From positions 47,212 to 111,211 of the forward strand of contig NZ_AZWQ01000008.1 in assembly GCF_000514815.1 (NCBI RefSeq): DNA of 64,000 nt, read 5' to 3'. Below, one piece after another: positions 37,669 through 46,547 of this stretch (its first letter is position 1; the number at the start of each line of letters is the position of its first letter). The notes under the pieces were generated by a model. It ran no database searches. It had not been told where the DNA came from and worked only from the letters and a program-made list of their open reading frames with translations. Position numbers and translations under genes: made by a program. The DNA is from Salinispora fenicalii (GTDB lineage Bacteria; Actinomycetota; Actinomycetes; Mycobacteriales; Micromonosporaceae).

Positions 37669-37866
37669 ATGCAGGGCACGGTGGCCACCTACGACGCGAC
37701 GACCCGCAGCGGCGTGCTCCTCCTCGACGACGGCACCGAACTGGCGTTTCCGGCTCCGGCCTTCGACGCCTCCGGCTTGCGGCTGCTCCGCCTCGGCCAA
37801 CGGCTGCGGGTGGAGACCGACGGGGCGGGAACGGTGATTCGCGTGACGTTGCCGACGATGAGCTGA
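37669..37866 (+). CDS. Small cold-shock-like beta-barrel protein
   Basis: 65 residues: [20 protein letters not shown], then [11 protein letters not shown] and LGQRLRVE, following the cold-shock/S1-like OB layout, but without the usual aromatic RNP1 residues. ATG 37669 is ten bases after the cofC stop and lacks a clear ribosome site. I recall similar small genes beside cofC in related genomes. Nucleic-acid binding is an inference. Confidence 0.7.
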   Translation: MQGTVATYDATTRSGVLLLDDGTELAFPAPAFDASGLRLLRLGQRLRVETDGAGTVIRVTLPTMS

Positions 37867-37879
37867 TCAACCCGGCCAA

Positions 37880-37901
37880 GTTCATTTGGCGTTCACCGAG
37901 C
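37880..37901 (+). promoter_or_regulatory. Candidate PHO box (PhoP site) upstream of ppk
   Basis: Two adjoining 11-base direct repeats, GTTCATTTGGC and GTTCACCGAGC, match the Streptomyces PhoP unit (GTTCACC plus four). A weaker third unit may follow. PhoP control of ppk is established in Streptomyces. It is only 19 bases before the ppk start, so the transcript leader would be very short. Confidence 0.65.
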
Positions 37902-37919
37902 TCAGGTCAAGATGGGCGG

Positions 37920-40229
37920 GTGAGCACCCCTGGCGAGCACCCTGCTGACTCCGTCGCCGGCCGACCGGCGGTTCCATCCCACAACGGCTCCCGCCCCCGC
38001 GGGGCCGACGGCCGCTTCCTGTCCGCCCGGGGCACCGACACCGCCGACTCCCCGGCCGAGCCGACCAGCGCCGACCCGGCCGATGGCGCAGCCGGTCTGG
38101 AGGAGGTACTCGATCCGGTGCCGGACCAGCCGGCGCCGCCCGCCGAACCGCCCGCCGCGCAACCGCTGCCGGATGACCGATTCCTCAACCGGGAGCTCTC
38201 CTGGCTGGACTTCAACGCGCGGGTCCTCGCGCTCGCCGAGGACCCGCGCACGCCGCTGCTGGAACGGGCGAAATTTCTCGCCATCTTCGCCAGCAACCTC
38301 GACGAGTTCTACATGGTGCGGGTCGCCGGGCTGCAGCGACGGCTCTCCGCGGGGCTGCCGGTTCGCGGCGGCGACCGGATGCCGCTCCGCACCCAGCTCG
38401 AGCTGATCGCGGAGAAGACCGCCACCCTGGTTTCCCGGCAGGCCGCCTGCTTCGTTGACGACCTCCTGCCGAAGCTGGCCGCCACGGGCATACGCATCCT
38501 CCGCTGGGGTGACCTGTCCGACGCCGAGCACACCCGGTTGCGCACCTACTTCGGTGAGCACATCTTCCCGGTGCTCACCCCCCTCGCGGTTGACCCGGCA
38601 CACCCGTTCCCGTACATCTCCGGGCGCTCCCTCAACCTGGCGGTCTCCGTCTGCGCCCCGGACGGCGGATCGGAGCTGTTCGCGCGGGTCAAGGTGCCGA
38701 ACAACGTACCGCGGTTCGTCCGCGTCCACCGCGACCAGCCCGGCGTCCAGGTGCTGCCGGTGGAGGATCTGATCTCGGTGCACCTGGGCCAGCTCTTCTC
38801 CGGGATGCAGGTGGTGGAGTGCCACCTGTTCCGGGTGACCCGCAACGCCGAAGTGGAGGTTGACGAGGACCGGGACGAGGACTTGCTGCAGGCCCTCGAG
38901 CGGGAACTCGCCCGGCGTCGATTCGGCCCATCGGTACGCCTGGAGGTGGCCGCCTCGATCTCCGAACACATGCTGGAACTCCTCGTCCGCGAGCTGGACA
39001 TGGACACCCAGGACGTCCAGCGGGTCAACGGCCTGCTCGACCTGTCGGCGCTGTGGCAGCTCTACGGCGAGGCGGATCGGCCAGACCTGAAGGATCCGCC
39101 GTTCGTGCCAGCCACCCACCCGCGGCTCGCCGAGGGCGAGGTGCCGCGCAGCGTCTTCGCCACCCTGCGCGATGGTGACGTGCTGGTGCACCACCCGTAC
39201 CGCTCCTTCGCCACCAGCGTGCAGCGCTTCATCGAACAGGCCGCCGCGGATCCGAACGTACTGGCCATCAAGCAGACCCTCTACCGCACCAGCGGCGACT
39301 CCCCCATCGTGGACGCCCTGGTAGACGCGGCGGAGGCCGGCAAACAGGTAGTGGTGCTGGTCGAGTTGAAGGCCCGGTTCGACGAGATCGCCAACATCGG
39401 TTGGGCGCGGACGCTCGAACGCGCCGGGTGCCACGTCGTCTACGGCCTGGTGGGTCTCAAGACGCATTGCAAGACGGCGTTGGTGGTCCGGCAGGAAGGC
39501 AACCAGATCCGCCGCTACTGCCATATCGGCACCGGTAACTACCATCCCAAAACCGCCCGGCTCTACGAGGACTTCGGTCTACTCACCGCCGACCCGGAGA
39601 TCGGCGCCGACCTGACCGACCTGTTCAACGTGCTGACCGGCTACAGCCGGCAGACGGCGTACCGGCAGCTGCTCGTGGCGCCGCAGGGAATCCGCAGCGG
39701 CCTGATCGAGCGGATCGAGCGGGAGATCTCGAACGTCCGGCTCGGCTTGTCAGGACTGGTCCAGTTCAAGGTGAACTCGCTGGTCGACGAGGCGATCACC
39801 GACGCGCTCTACCGGGCCTCCCAGGCCGGCGTCCACGTGGACCTGCTGATTCGGGGTATGTGCACGCTCCGTCCCGGGGTTCCGGGCCTGTCAGAGAACA
39901 TCCGGGTCCGGTCGGTCCTCGGCCGGTTCCTGGAGCATTCGCGGATCTTCCGGTTCGGCAATGACGGCGACGCCGAGTTCTGGATGGGCTCGGCCGATCT
40001 GATGCACCGCAACCTGGACCGGCGGGTCGAGGCGCTGGTACGGGTCACCGACCCGGTAGCCCGGGCCGAGCTGGACCACGTGCTGACCGCCGCGTTCAGC
40101 CCGGACGTGGAGGCGTTCGAGCTGGACGCGGAGGGCAGCTGGCACCGGCGCTCTGGCACCGGGGAGGACCCCCGCGGGCACCTGCAGGAGTTGCTGCTAC
40201 GCCGAGTTGGCGACACGGCCGTACGCTGA
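37920..40229 (+). CDS. ppk: Polyphosphate kinase 1
   Basis: Polymerises the ATP gamma-phosphate into polyphosphate. 769 residues, with an N-terminal low-complexity extension of about 80 residues before [17 protein letters not shown]. The catalytic His region is [35 protein letters not shown] and the second phospholipase-D-like half are intact. Start is GTG 37920; because of the nearby PHO box a later start is possible. Followed by mutT1 four bases after the stop. Confidence 0.95.
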   Translation: MSTPGEHPADSVAGRPAVPSHNGSRPRGADGRFLSARGTDTADSPAEPTSADPADGAAGLEEVLDPVPDQPAPPAEPPAAQPLPDDRFLNRELSWLDFNARVLALAEDPRTPLLERAKFLAIFASNLDEFYMVRVAGLQRRLSAGLPVRGGDRMPLRTQLELIAEKTATLVSRQAACFVDDLLPKLAATGIRILRWGDLSDAEHTRLRTYFGEHIFPVLTPLAVDPAHPFPYISGRSLNLAVSVCAPDGGSELFARVKVPNNVPRFVRVHRDQPGVQVLPVEDLISVHLGQLFSGMQVVECHLFRVTRNAEVEVDEDRDEDLLQALERELARRRFGPSVRLEVAASISEHMLELLVRELDMDTQDVQRVNGLLDLSALWQLYGEADRPDLKDPPFVPATHPRLAEGEVPRSVFATLRDGDVLVHHPYRSFATSVQRFIEQAAADPNVLAIKQTLYRTSGDSPIVDALVDAAEAGKQVVVLVELKARFDEIANIGWARTLERAGCHVVYGLVGLKTHCKTALVVRQEGNQIRRYCHIGTGNYHPKTARLYEDFGLLTADPEIGADLTDLFNVLTGYSRQTAYRQLLVAPQGIRSGLIERIEREISNVRLGLSGLVQFKVNSLVDEAITDALYRASQAGVHVDLLIRGMCTLRPGVPGLSENIRVRSVLGRFLEHSRIFRFGNDGDAEFWMGSADLMHRNLDRRVEALVRVTDPVARAELDHVLTAAFSPDVEAFELDAEGSWHRRSGTGEDPRGHLQELLLRRVGDTAVR

Positions 40230-40233
40230 CCGG

Positions 40234-41103
40234 ATGGCGAGCGGGATCCGGGCGGCCGGCGGGGTCCTCTGGCGGTCGGGCCGGGGCGGTATCGAGGTCT
40301 GCCTGGTGCACCGCCCCCGCTACGGCGACTGGTCGCTGCCGAAGGGAAAGCTCGAGCCGGGCGAGCACCCGCTCCGCGCCGCCCTCCGGGAGGTCGCCGA
40401 GGAGACCGGCGTCCGGGCGGTTCCGCAGGCCCGGCTGCCGAGCGTGCGCTACCGCAGCCAGGACCGGCCGAAGGTGGTCGACTACTGGTCGATGCGGGCG
40501 GTCGCGACCGGTGGTTTTCAACCCGACGCCGAGGTTGACGAGGTGCGCTGGCTCGCGGTGGACCAAGCGGTGCGGTTGGTCAGCTACCCGCACGACGCGG
40601 CCGTGGTCAGCGCATTCGCGGCCCTGCCACCGGTGACCGCGACGGTCATGCTGGTGCGGCACGGGCACGCGGGTGGGCCGAGCAGCTGGGCCGGGTCCCC
40701 GAGCGGGCGACCGCTCTCCGTTGCCGGCTGGGCCCAGGCCCGACGGCTGGCGCCGCTGGTGGCCGTGGTTGCGCCGGTACGCCTGCTCGCCGCTTCGACC
40801 CGGCACTGCGTCCAGACCCTCAGCCCGGTGGCGGACTTGCTCGACCTGCCCATTGCGGTAGCCGGAGATCTGGACGAGCCGCGGGCGGGTCAGAGCCAGG
40901 ACGAGTGCGCGTTGGCCGCTGCCGCCCGCCTGGCTGCCTTCGGCACGGCCGGAACGCCGGCCGTGGTGTGTTGCCAGGGGCCGATAATTTCGGGGGCACT
41001 GGGGCGCCTCTCCGGCCGCTGCGCGGACTTCACCACCCAGCACGGGGGCGGTTGGCTGCTCGCCTTCTCCGGCGCGACTCTCCTCGTCCCCGAGCCCTTG
41101 TAG
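40234..41103 (+). CDS. mutT1: NUDIX / histidine phosphatase fusion (MutT1-type)
   Basis: 289 residues. NUDIX box GKLEPGEHPLRAALREVAEE fits Gx5Ex7REUxEExGU at about 38-60. A second domain from about 140 starts MLVRHGHAGG, the histidine-phosphatase RHG motif. The same two-domain protein, next to ppk and hup, is MutT1 (Rv2985) in M. tuberculosis, from memory, which hydrolyses 8-oxo-dGTP and dinucleoside polyphosphates. ATG 40234 is used; the frame is open upstream into ppk. Confidence 0.9.
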   Translation: MASGIRAAGGVLWRSGRGGIEVCLVHRPRYGDWSLPKGKLEPGEHPLRAALREVAEETGVRAVPQARLPSVRYRSQDRPKVVDYWSMRAVATGGFQPDAEVDEVRWLAVDQAVRLVSYPHDAAVVSAFAALPPVTATVMLVRHGHAGGPSSWAGSPSGRPLSVAGWAQARRLAPLVAVVAPVRLLAASTRHCVQTLSPVADLLDLPIAVAGDLDEPRAGQSQDECALAAAARLAAFGTAGTPAVVCCQGPIISGALGRLSGRCADFTTQHGGGWLLAFSGATLLVPEPL

Positions 41104-41105
41104 CG

Positions 41106-41146
41106 CGTTGGGGGGCGCCCACCGTGCTGGTGGGCGCCCCCCAACG
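41106..41146. terminator. Bidirectional terminator, mutT1 / hup
   Basis: Perfect 18-base stem with a five-base loop (CGTTGGGGGGCGCCCACC at 41106-41123 against 41129-41146) between convergent genes. Confidence 0.85.
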
Positions 41147-41184
41147 GTGCCGCCTCAGCGCGTGGACGCCCCGACGGTGTTGGC

Positions 41185-41847
41185 TCAGCGCGTGGTCGCC
41201 CGCTTCGCGGGCGCCTTCCGCGCGGTGGACTTCGTGGCCGCCGTGCTCTTCCGGGCCGCCGTGGACTTCGTGGCCGGCGCCGCCTTCTTCGTCGCGGACT
41301 TCCGTGCCGCGGCGGCCTTCGTCGCGGTGGCGCGCTTCGCCGGCGCGGCCTTGGCCGCGGTGGCCTTCTTCGCCGCGGTCGTCTTCTTGGCCGCGGTGGC
41401 CTTGGCCGCGGTGGTCTTCTTCGCGGCGGTGGCCTTCGCGGCGGTCGTCTTCTTAGCGGCGGTGGTCTTCGTCGCCTTCGCCGCGGTGGTCTTCTTGGCC
41501 GCGGCACCTGTGGTCCTGGCCCCGGCCGCCTTGGCGGCGGTGGTCTTCTTCGCGGCGGTGGCCTTCGGTACCTTGCCGCTGGCCACCATCTCCTTGAACC
41601 CGGTACCCGGGCGGAACGTCGGGACGGAGGTCTTCTTGACCTTCACCGCCTCGCCGGTCCGTGGATTGCGCGCTGTTCGGGCTCCCCGGACACGCTTCTC
41701 GAACGCTCCGAAGCCGGTGATCGACACCTTCTCACCCTTGGTAACCGCCGCCTGAACCTCAGTGAGGACCGCGTCAAGCGCGGCCGTCGCCGTCTTCCGG
41801 TCCCCCAGGCGAACGGCGAGCGTCTCGATTAGCTCGGCCTTGTTCAC
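41185..41847 (-). CDS. hup: HU-family nucleoid protein with Lys/Ala tail (HupB-type)
   Basis: DNA-bending nucleoid protein, 220 residues. Residues 1-95 form the HU fold ([56 protein letters not shown]). About 120 residues of [14 protein letters not shown] repeats follow, resembling histone H1 and mycobacterial HupB. GTG 41847 has GGGAGGA upstream. The tail DNA is highly repetitive (about 41200-41580). Confidence 0.94.
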   Translation of the reverse strand: MNKAELIETLAVRLGDRKTATAALDAVLTEVQAAVTKGEKVSITGFGAFEKRVRGARTARNPRTGEAVKVKKTSVPTFRPGTGFKEMVASGKVPKATAAKKTTAAKAAGARTTGAAAKKTTAAKATKTTAAKKTTAAKATAAKKTTAAKATAAKKTTAAKKATAAKAAPAKRATATKAAAARKSATKKAAPATKSTAARKSTAATKSTARKAPAKRATTR

Positions 41848-41963
41848 GACTTCCTCCCGATTGTGCAACTGACTCGACGCGAGCCATTCTGCGCGCACGT
41901 TATGCCCTGTGCTGGCGCTACACAAACATTCGACAGAAAAAGGCCCTTGTGTCGCAACAGATT

Positions 41964-41992
41964 CGCCCCCACCGGCGACGCCGGTGGGGGCG
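41964..41992 (-). terminator. leuCD operon terminator
   Basis: Perfect 13-base stem CGCCCCCACCGGC / GCCGGTGGGGGCG with a three-base loop, 28 bases beyond the leuD stop. On the minus strand it is followed by AATCTGTTG. Confidence 0.75.
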
Positions 41993-42020
41993 ACTTTCCC
42001 TCGCGTGGTGGGGCAGGCGG

Positions 42021-42608
42021 CTATGTGATGGTCGGCAGGAACGGTCGCCGAGACGCCTCGAAGGCACCGATCAGGGGCTCGTGCCGAAGCGTGAGTCCAA
42101 TGTCGTCCAAGCCCTCCATCAGCCGCCAGCGACTGAACTCGTCCAGCGGGAACGCCCAGGTCACATCCGCGACCCGAACCTGGCGGGCGGCGAGGTCGAC
42201 GGTGATCGACGTGCTCGGGTCGGCCTCGACACGATCCCAGATCTCTTCGACTACGTCCAAATCCAACTCAACCGGCAGCAGCCCTCCCTTGAGCGCGTTG
42301 CCCCGGAAGATGTCACCGAAGCGCGGGGCCAGCACCGCCCGGAACCCCCAGTCCCGCAGGGCCCAGACGGCGTGCTCTCGGGACGAGCCGGTGCCAAACT
42401 CAGGGCCAGCAACAAGAATCGAGGCACCAGAATATGATTCATTATTGAGAACGAAGGCCTGATCTTCCCGCCAGGCGCTGAAAAGAGCGTCCGCGAAACC
42501 CGTTCGCGTTACTCGCTTCAGATACACGGCCGGGATAATCTGATCTGTATCCACATTAGAGTGACGCAGTGGCACGGCAGTGCCGGTGTGGATGGTGAAC
42601 TTCTCCAT
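42021..42608 (-). CDS. leuD: 3-isopropylmalate dehydratase small subunit
   Basis: Leucine biosynthesis, with LeuC. 195 residues. [20 protein letters not shown] start, [19 protein letters not shown] signature, [22 protein letters not shown] 42608 is 15 bases after the leuC stop. The region encoding about residues 15-70 is clearly less G+C-rich than its neighbours, with AAT AAT GAA TCA TAT TCT in a row. Confidence 0.95.
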   Translation of the reverse strand: MEKFTIHTGTAVPLRHSNVDTDQIIPAVYLKRVTRTGFADALFSAWREDQAFVLNNESYSGASILVAGPEFGTGSSREHAVWALRDWGFRAVLAPRFGDIFRGNALKGGLLPVELDLDVVEEIWDRVEADPSTSITVDLAARQVRVADVTWAFPLDEFSRWRLMEGLDDIGLTLRHEPLIGAFEASRRPFLPTIT

Positions 42609-42623
42609 CAGCGGTGTCCCTTG

Positions 42624-44069
42624 CTACAGATCGGCGGGGGCCGCCAGCCGGCCCGCCACCGCGGTGGCCGCGGCGACCGGCGGGGAGACCAGGTGGGTAC
42701 GTCCACCCCGGCCCTGGCGGCCCTCGAAGTTACGGTTCGAGGTTGAGGCGGCGCGCTGGCCCGGCCGGAGCGTGTCCGGGTTCATCCCCAGACACATCGA
42801 GCAGCCCGCGAATCGCCACTCGGCGCCGGCTTCGGCGAAGACCTTGTCCAGCCCTTCCGCCTCGGCGCTCTCCCGCACCGCGGCAGAGCCCGGCACAACG
42901 AGCATCCGTACGCCCGGAGCCACCCGGCGCCCGCGCAGCACGTCGGCAGCCACCCGCAGGTCCTCAATCCGGCCATTGGTGCAGGAGCCGACGAAGACCA
43001 CGTCAACGGTGAGGTCTCGCAGCGGAGTGCCCGCCGCGAGGTCCATGTACTCCAGCGCCTTACGGGCGGCAGCCCGCTCCGGCTCGGTGGCGAACTCCTC
43101 CGGGTTTGGCACCCGCGCGTCAAGCGGCGCACCCTGCCCGGGGTTGGTGCCCCAGGTCACGAAGGGCGTGACCTGGCTCGCGTCCAGGGTCACCTCGGAG
43201 TCGAACGTCGCGCCCGCGTCGGTGGGTAGCGTCCGCCAGTGCGCGACCGCCGCCTCCCAGTCGGCACCGGAAGGTGCGTTCGGCCGCCCCCGGAGGTAGT
43301 CGAACGTCGTCTCGTCCGGGGCGATCAGCCCGGCCTTGGCACCCCACTCGATGGACATGTTGGCGACGGTCATCCGCCCCTCCATGGACAGCTTCCGGAT
43401 CGCCTCGCCCCGATACTCCACGACATGCCCACGGCCACCACCCGTACCGACCTGGGCGATCAGCGCGAGCACCAGGTCCTTGGCGGTAACACCCGGCGCG
43501 AGGTCACCGACGACGTTCACCGCCATCGTCTTCGGTCGGGCCTGCGGCAGCGTCTGGGTGGCGAGCACGTGCTCGACCTCACTGGTGCCGATTCCGAAGG
43601 CCAGCGCGCCGAAGGCACCGTGGGTGGCGGTGTGCGAGTCGCCGCAGACGATCGTCATCCCGGGTTGGGTCAGGCCCAACTGCGGGCCGATGACGTGGAC
43701 GATTCCCTGATTCCGGTCGCCCAACCGATGTAGCCGCACACCGAACTCGGCGCAGTTGCGGCGCAGCGTCTCGATCTGCGTCCGAGAAGTGGGATCGGTG
43801 ATGGTCAGCAGGTCACCGCGGCGGGACTGGTACGACGGGTCTGCGTACCCGGTGGGGGTGTTGTGATCCTCGGTCGCGATCGTTAGATCGGCGCGGCGGA
43901 CCCGCCGGCCGGCAAGGCGCAGCCCGTCGAAGGCTTGCGGACTGGTCACCTCGTGGAGCAGGTGCAGGTCGATGAAGAGCAGATCGGGCTCGCCCTCGGC
44001 GGATCGGACGACGTGCGAGGCCCAGACCTTCTCGGCCAGGGTCCTCGGTTCAGGAGTGACTCCCACCAT
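42624..44069 (-). CDS. leuC: 3-isopropylmalate dehydratase large subunit
   Basis: Iron-sulfur aconitase-family enzyme, 481 residues. [12 protein letters not shown] start, [47 protein letters not shown], and the cluster ligands in FVGSCTNGR and [13 protein letters not shown] 44069 with AGGA seven bases upstream. Operon leuC-leuD, divergent from ndgR. Confidence 0.96.
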   Translation of the reverse strand: MVGVTPEPRTLAEKVWASHVVRSAEGEPDLLFIDLHLLHEVTSPQAFDGLRLAGRRVRRADLTIATEDHNTPTGYADPSYQSRRGDLLTITDPTSRTQIETLRRNCAEFGVRLHRLGDRNQGIVHVIGPQLGLTQPGMTIVCGDSHTATHGAFGALAFGIGTSEVEHVLATQTLPQARPKTMAVNVVGDLAPGVTAKDLVLALIAQVGTGGGRGHVVEYRGEAIRKLSMEGRMTVANMSIEWGAKAGLIAPDETTFDYLRGRPNAPSGADWEAAVAHWRTLPTDAGATFDSEVTLDASQVTPFVTWGTNPGQGAPLDARVPNPEEFATEPERAAARKALEYMDLAAGTPLRDLTVDVVFVGSCTNGRIEDLRVAADVLRGRRVAPGVRMLVVPGSAAVRESAEAEGLDKVFAEAGAEWRFAGCSMCLGMNPDTLRPGQRAASTSNRNFEGRQGRGGRTHLVSPPVAAATAVAGRLAAPADL

Positions 44070-44106
44070 CTGGACATCCTAAATTCTGGGAGGTAGGTTT
44101 CGGTTT

Positions 44107-44805
44107 GTGGGACACAGTATGAGCGGTGTCGGCGTTCTCGACAAGGCGGTGGTCATCCTGGCTGCCTGCGTGGACGGCGCCAGCCTGGCCGAACTCGTTG
44201 AACGCACGAAGCTGCCCCGGGCGACAGCGCACCGGTTGGCACAGGCATTGGAGATCCACCGAATGCTGGTACGCGACACCCAGGGACGGTGGCGCCCCGG
44301 TCCCCGGCTGGGGGAGCTGGCCAACGCCGCGCCCGACGTGCTGCTGACCGCGGCCGAGCCCCTGCTCTGCGCGCTCCGGGACGCCACCGGGGAGAGCGCT
44401 CAGCTCTACCTGCGCCGGGCCGACGAGCGGGTCTGCGTAGCCGCCGCCGAGCGGGCCAGCGGCCTACGGGACACCGTGCCGGTCGGCTCGGTGCTACCCA
44501 TGACCGCCGGCTCCGCGGCGCAGATCCTGCTGGCCTGGGAGCCACCGGAAGCGGTCATGCCGCTCCTGCCCCGCTCGAAGTTCACCGGCCGAGCACTGGC
44601 CGAGGTCCGGCGCCGGGGCTGGGCGCAGAGCGTGGCGGAACGGGAAGCGGGGGTGGCGAGCGTCTCCGCACCGATCCGGGATCGCACCGGACGAGTCATC
44701 GCCGCCATCAGCGTCAGCGGCCCGATCGAGCGGCTTGGCCGCCGTCCCGGCGAACGCCACGCGATGGCGGTCGTCCGAGCCGGCCAGCGGCTCTCCGGCC
44801 TGTAG
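44107..44805 (+). CDS. ndgR: IclR-family regulator NdgR
   Basis: 232 residues. A winged helix (GVGVLDKAVVILAA, then ERTKLPRATAHRLAQALE) is followed by the IclR effector domain (ATGESAQLYLRR, GLRDTVPVGSVLPMTAGSAA, REAGVASVSAPIRD). It closely resembles Streptomyces NdgR as I remember it, which controls leuCD and other amino-acid genes from the same divergent position. GTG 44107 is used; ATG 44119 is also plausible. Confidence 0.9.
   Translation: MGHSMSGVGVLDKAVVILAACVDGASLAELVERTKLPRATAHRLAQALEIHRMLVRDTQGRWRPGPRLGELANAAPDVLLTAAEPLLCALRDATGESAQLYLRRADERVCVAAAERASGLRDTVPVGSVLPMTAGSAAQILLAWEPPEAVMPLLPRSKFTGRALAEVRRRGWAQSVAEREAGVASVSAPIRDRTGRVIAAISVSGPIERLGRRPGERHAMAVVRAGQRLSGL
44116..44144 (-). 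promoter_or_regulatory. Candidate leuC promoter
   Basis: On the minus strand: TTGTCG (44144-44139), 17-base spacer, CATACT (44121-44116), each 4/6 to the sigma-70-type consensus. It lies inside the 5' end of ndgR, about 50-70 bases before leuC, so the divergent genes' control regions overlap. Confidence 0.4.
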
Positions 44806-44829
44806 CCCGCCGCCCTGGTGACCGAAACC

Positions 44830-44865
44830 AACAGGCCCGTCTCGCGGTGGCGAGACGGGCCTGTT
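44830..44865. terminator. Bidirectional terminator, ndgR / tRNA-Glu
   Basis: Perfect 16-base stem (AACAGGCCCGTCTCGC at 44830-44845 with 44850-44865) and GGTG loop, between convergent ndgR and the first tRNA-Glu. Confidence 0.85.
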
Positions 44866-44874
44866 GCAGATGAG

Positions 44875-44947
44875 TAGCCCCGACCGGATTCGAACCGGCG
44901 CTACCGCCTTGAGAGGGCGGCGTCCTGGGCCGCTAGACGACGGGGCC
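44875..44947 (-). tRNA. tRNA-Glu (CTC), copy 1
   Basis: 73 bases folding as a cloverleaf from GGCCCCGTCGTCTAGC. Anticodon loop CCTCTCAAG gives CTC; the T-arm contains GGTTCGAATCC. The acceptor stem has one G-U at 1:72. No encoded CCA. The sequence is identical to the copy at 45231. Confidence 0.95.
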
Positions 44948-45187
44948 AGGAATTTCCCAAACGACCGCCCAACTGAGCGGTGCGGAGATAGTCTACCGGC
45001 ACCGGCCGGTCGACCCACGGCGGGGGGAGCGGGACGGCGAATCACGCCGGGCACAGACCCAACCCGGGATGAACCGGCACAGGGTGCAGGGCTAACCCGG
45101 TCCGGGAAGAACACACGACCCAGAGTGAACACGTCCGGAGCTAAGCGCGGTCGAGGGGCGAACAGTGCAACACGGGGCAGAAAGACG

Positions 45188-45217
45188 GAAAAGCCCGCCC
45201 CGATAACGGGACGGGCT
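45188..45217 (-). terminator. Terminator after tRNA-Glu copy 2
   Basis: AGCCCGTCCCG / CGGGGCGGGCT stem (one mismatch) on the minus strand, followed by TTTT (45191-45188). Confidence 0.8.
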
Positions 45218-45230
45218 CACACCGCTTCTG

Positions 45231-45303
45231 TAGCCCCGACCGGATTCGAACCGGCGCTACCGCCTTGAGAGGGCGGCGTCCTGGGCCGCTAGACGACGGG
45301 GCC
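45231..45303 (-). tRNA. tRNA-Glu (CTC), copy 2
   Basis: Identical over all 73 bases to the copy at 44875-44947, 283 bases away, with different flanks and its own terminator. Anticodon CTC. Confidence 0.95.
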
Positions 45304-45341
45304 AGAACCTGCTGCTTCCTCACCCAGTGAGTGGTGAAGCC

Positions 45342-45370
45342 TTTCAGCGGAGGCGGAACCTCCGCTGAAA
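45342..45370 (-). terminator. Hairpin between tRNA-Gln and tRNA-Glu
   Basis: Perfect 12-base stem TTTCAGCGGAGG / CCTCCGCTGAAA with a five-base loop, downstream of tRNA-Gln. No long T-run. Confidence 0.7.
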
Positions 45371-45405
45371 TCCAGCGGCCACGACTCAACCGAGTCGAGA
45401 CAGCG

Positions 45406-45477
45406 CTGGGGTACCAGGACTCGAACCTAGACTAACTGAACCAGAATCAGTCGGGCTGCCAATTACCCCATACCCCA
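45406..45477 (-). tRNA. tRNA-Gln (CTG)
   Basis: 72 bases from TGGGGTATGGGGTAATTGG. Anticodon loop TTCTGGT gives CTG; T-arm AGGTTCGAGTCCT; acceptor TGGGGTA pairs with TACCCCA. Typical bacterial tRNA-Gln with U1-A72. Confidence 0.95.
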
Positions 45478-45503
45478 TCGGCGCCTCGCAGCGCCGGGCA
45501 CAA

Positions 45504-45532
45504 ACATTACCCTCCTCCCGCCGCAGGGCCAA
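45504..45532 (-). promoter_or_regulatory. Candidate tRNA-Gln promoter
   Basis: On the minus strand: TTGGCC (45532-45527), 17-base spacer, TAATGT (45509-45504). The expected transcript start is about 20 bases before the mature tRNA. Confidence 0.45.
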
Positions 45533-45579
45533 ATCGCCCCCGGCAGAACGCCCTTGAGCTGCGGAAACCTCGTACTGGA

Positions 45580-46383
45580 TCAGCTGGCCGGCAGTACCGG
45601 ATTAGTCAGCTCACCGACCCCCTCGATCCGCACGGTGACCGTATCCCCATCCACGAGCGGACTAACCCCGGCCGGTGTGCCGGTCAGGATCACATCACCG
45701 GGAAGCAACGTCATCACATGTGAGACGTACGACACCAGGGCCGGCACGTCGAAGACCATGTCCCGGGTCCGGCCCAGCTGACGGACCTCCATCTCCTCCG
45801 GATCGCGACCCACCTCACACCGAATCTCCAGGTCGGCGACGTCGAGGCCGGTGGTGATCCAGGGACCGATCGGGCAGAACGAGTCGAAGCCCTTGGCCCG
45901 GGTCCACTGCCCGTCCGTCCGTTGCAGATCCCGCGCCGTGACATCGTTGGCGCAGGTGTAGCCGAAGACCGCGCGCGCAGCGGCGGCCCGGTCAGCCCGC
46001 CGGGCACCGGGCGCCCCGATCACCACGGCCAACTCGGCCTCATGCTCGACCTGCTTCGACAGCGCCGGCAGCCGGATCGCGTCCCGCGGCCCGATCACCG
46101 AGGTGGACGGCTTGAGAAAGAGCAACGGCTCCTGCGGCACCTCGGCACCGTGCTCCGCCGCATGCTCGGCGTAGTTGCGGCCGACACAGACAACCTTGCT
46201 CGGCAGGATCGGCGAGAGCAGGCGGACATCGGAGAGGGCCCACCGAGCGCCGGAGAAGGTGATCCGTCCGAACGGATGCCCCTCGACCTCAGCGACGGTC
46301 AGCCCCTGCGGACCCGCCTCCGGCTCCCCTTCGACGACTCCGAACGACATTCCCTTGGTATGAGCAAAACGAGCAATACGCAC
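45580..46383 (-). CDS. Fumarylacetoacetate hydrolase family protein
   Basis: 267 residues. SKVVCVGRNYAEHAAEHG, LFLKPSTSVIGP, VEHEAELAVVIG (metal-binding Glu pair), GYTCANDVTARDLQ, ARAKGFDSFCPIGPW-like segment and LLPGDVILTGTPAGV are the FAH signature order. GTG 46383. In M. tuberculosis an orthologue (Rv2993c, from memory) lies near gltX. The substrate is unknown; these proteins include decarboxylases and acylpyruvate hydrolases. Confidence 0.9.
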   Translation of the reverse strand: MRIARFAHTKGMSFGVVEGEPEAGPQGLTVAEVEGHPFGRITFSGARWALSDVRLLSPILPSKVVCVGRNYAEHAAEHGAEVPQEPLLFLKPSTSVIGPRDAIRLPALSKQVEHEAELAVVIGAPGARRADRAAAARAVFGYTCANDVTARDLQRTDGQWTRAKGFDSFCPIGPWITTGLDVADLEIRCEVGRDPEEMEVRQLGRTRDMVFDVPALVSYVSHVMTLLPGDVILTGTPAGVSPLVDGDTVTVRIEGVGELTNPVLPAS

Positions 46384-46547
46384 CGAGCCAATCTATCCCC
46401 GGCCCAGTGCGCGGGCGCAGTCGCAGGTCGGATGCCGCGTGGCGCGCCGCGCAGCCTACGCCACCACCGCCCGGAGGGGGCCGGCTTCGCCACTTCCTAC
46501 CGCCTGGCGTGACACCGCCCTAACGTCGGCTCCGGAGGTTCGTTCGT

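Noticed and set aside
41185..41580. Repeat-rich DNA looking like a CRISPR or satellite array
   Set aside because: The repeats are in frame and encode the Lys/Ala/Thr tail of the HU protein; there are no spacers.
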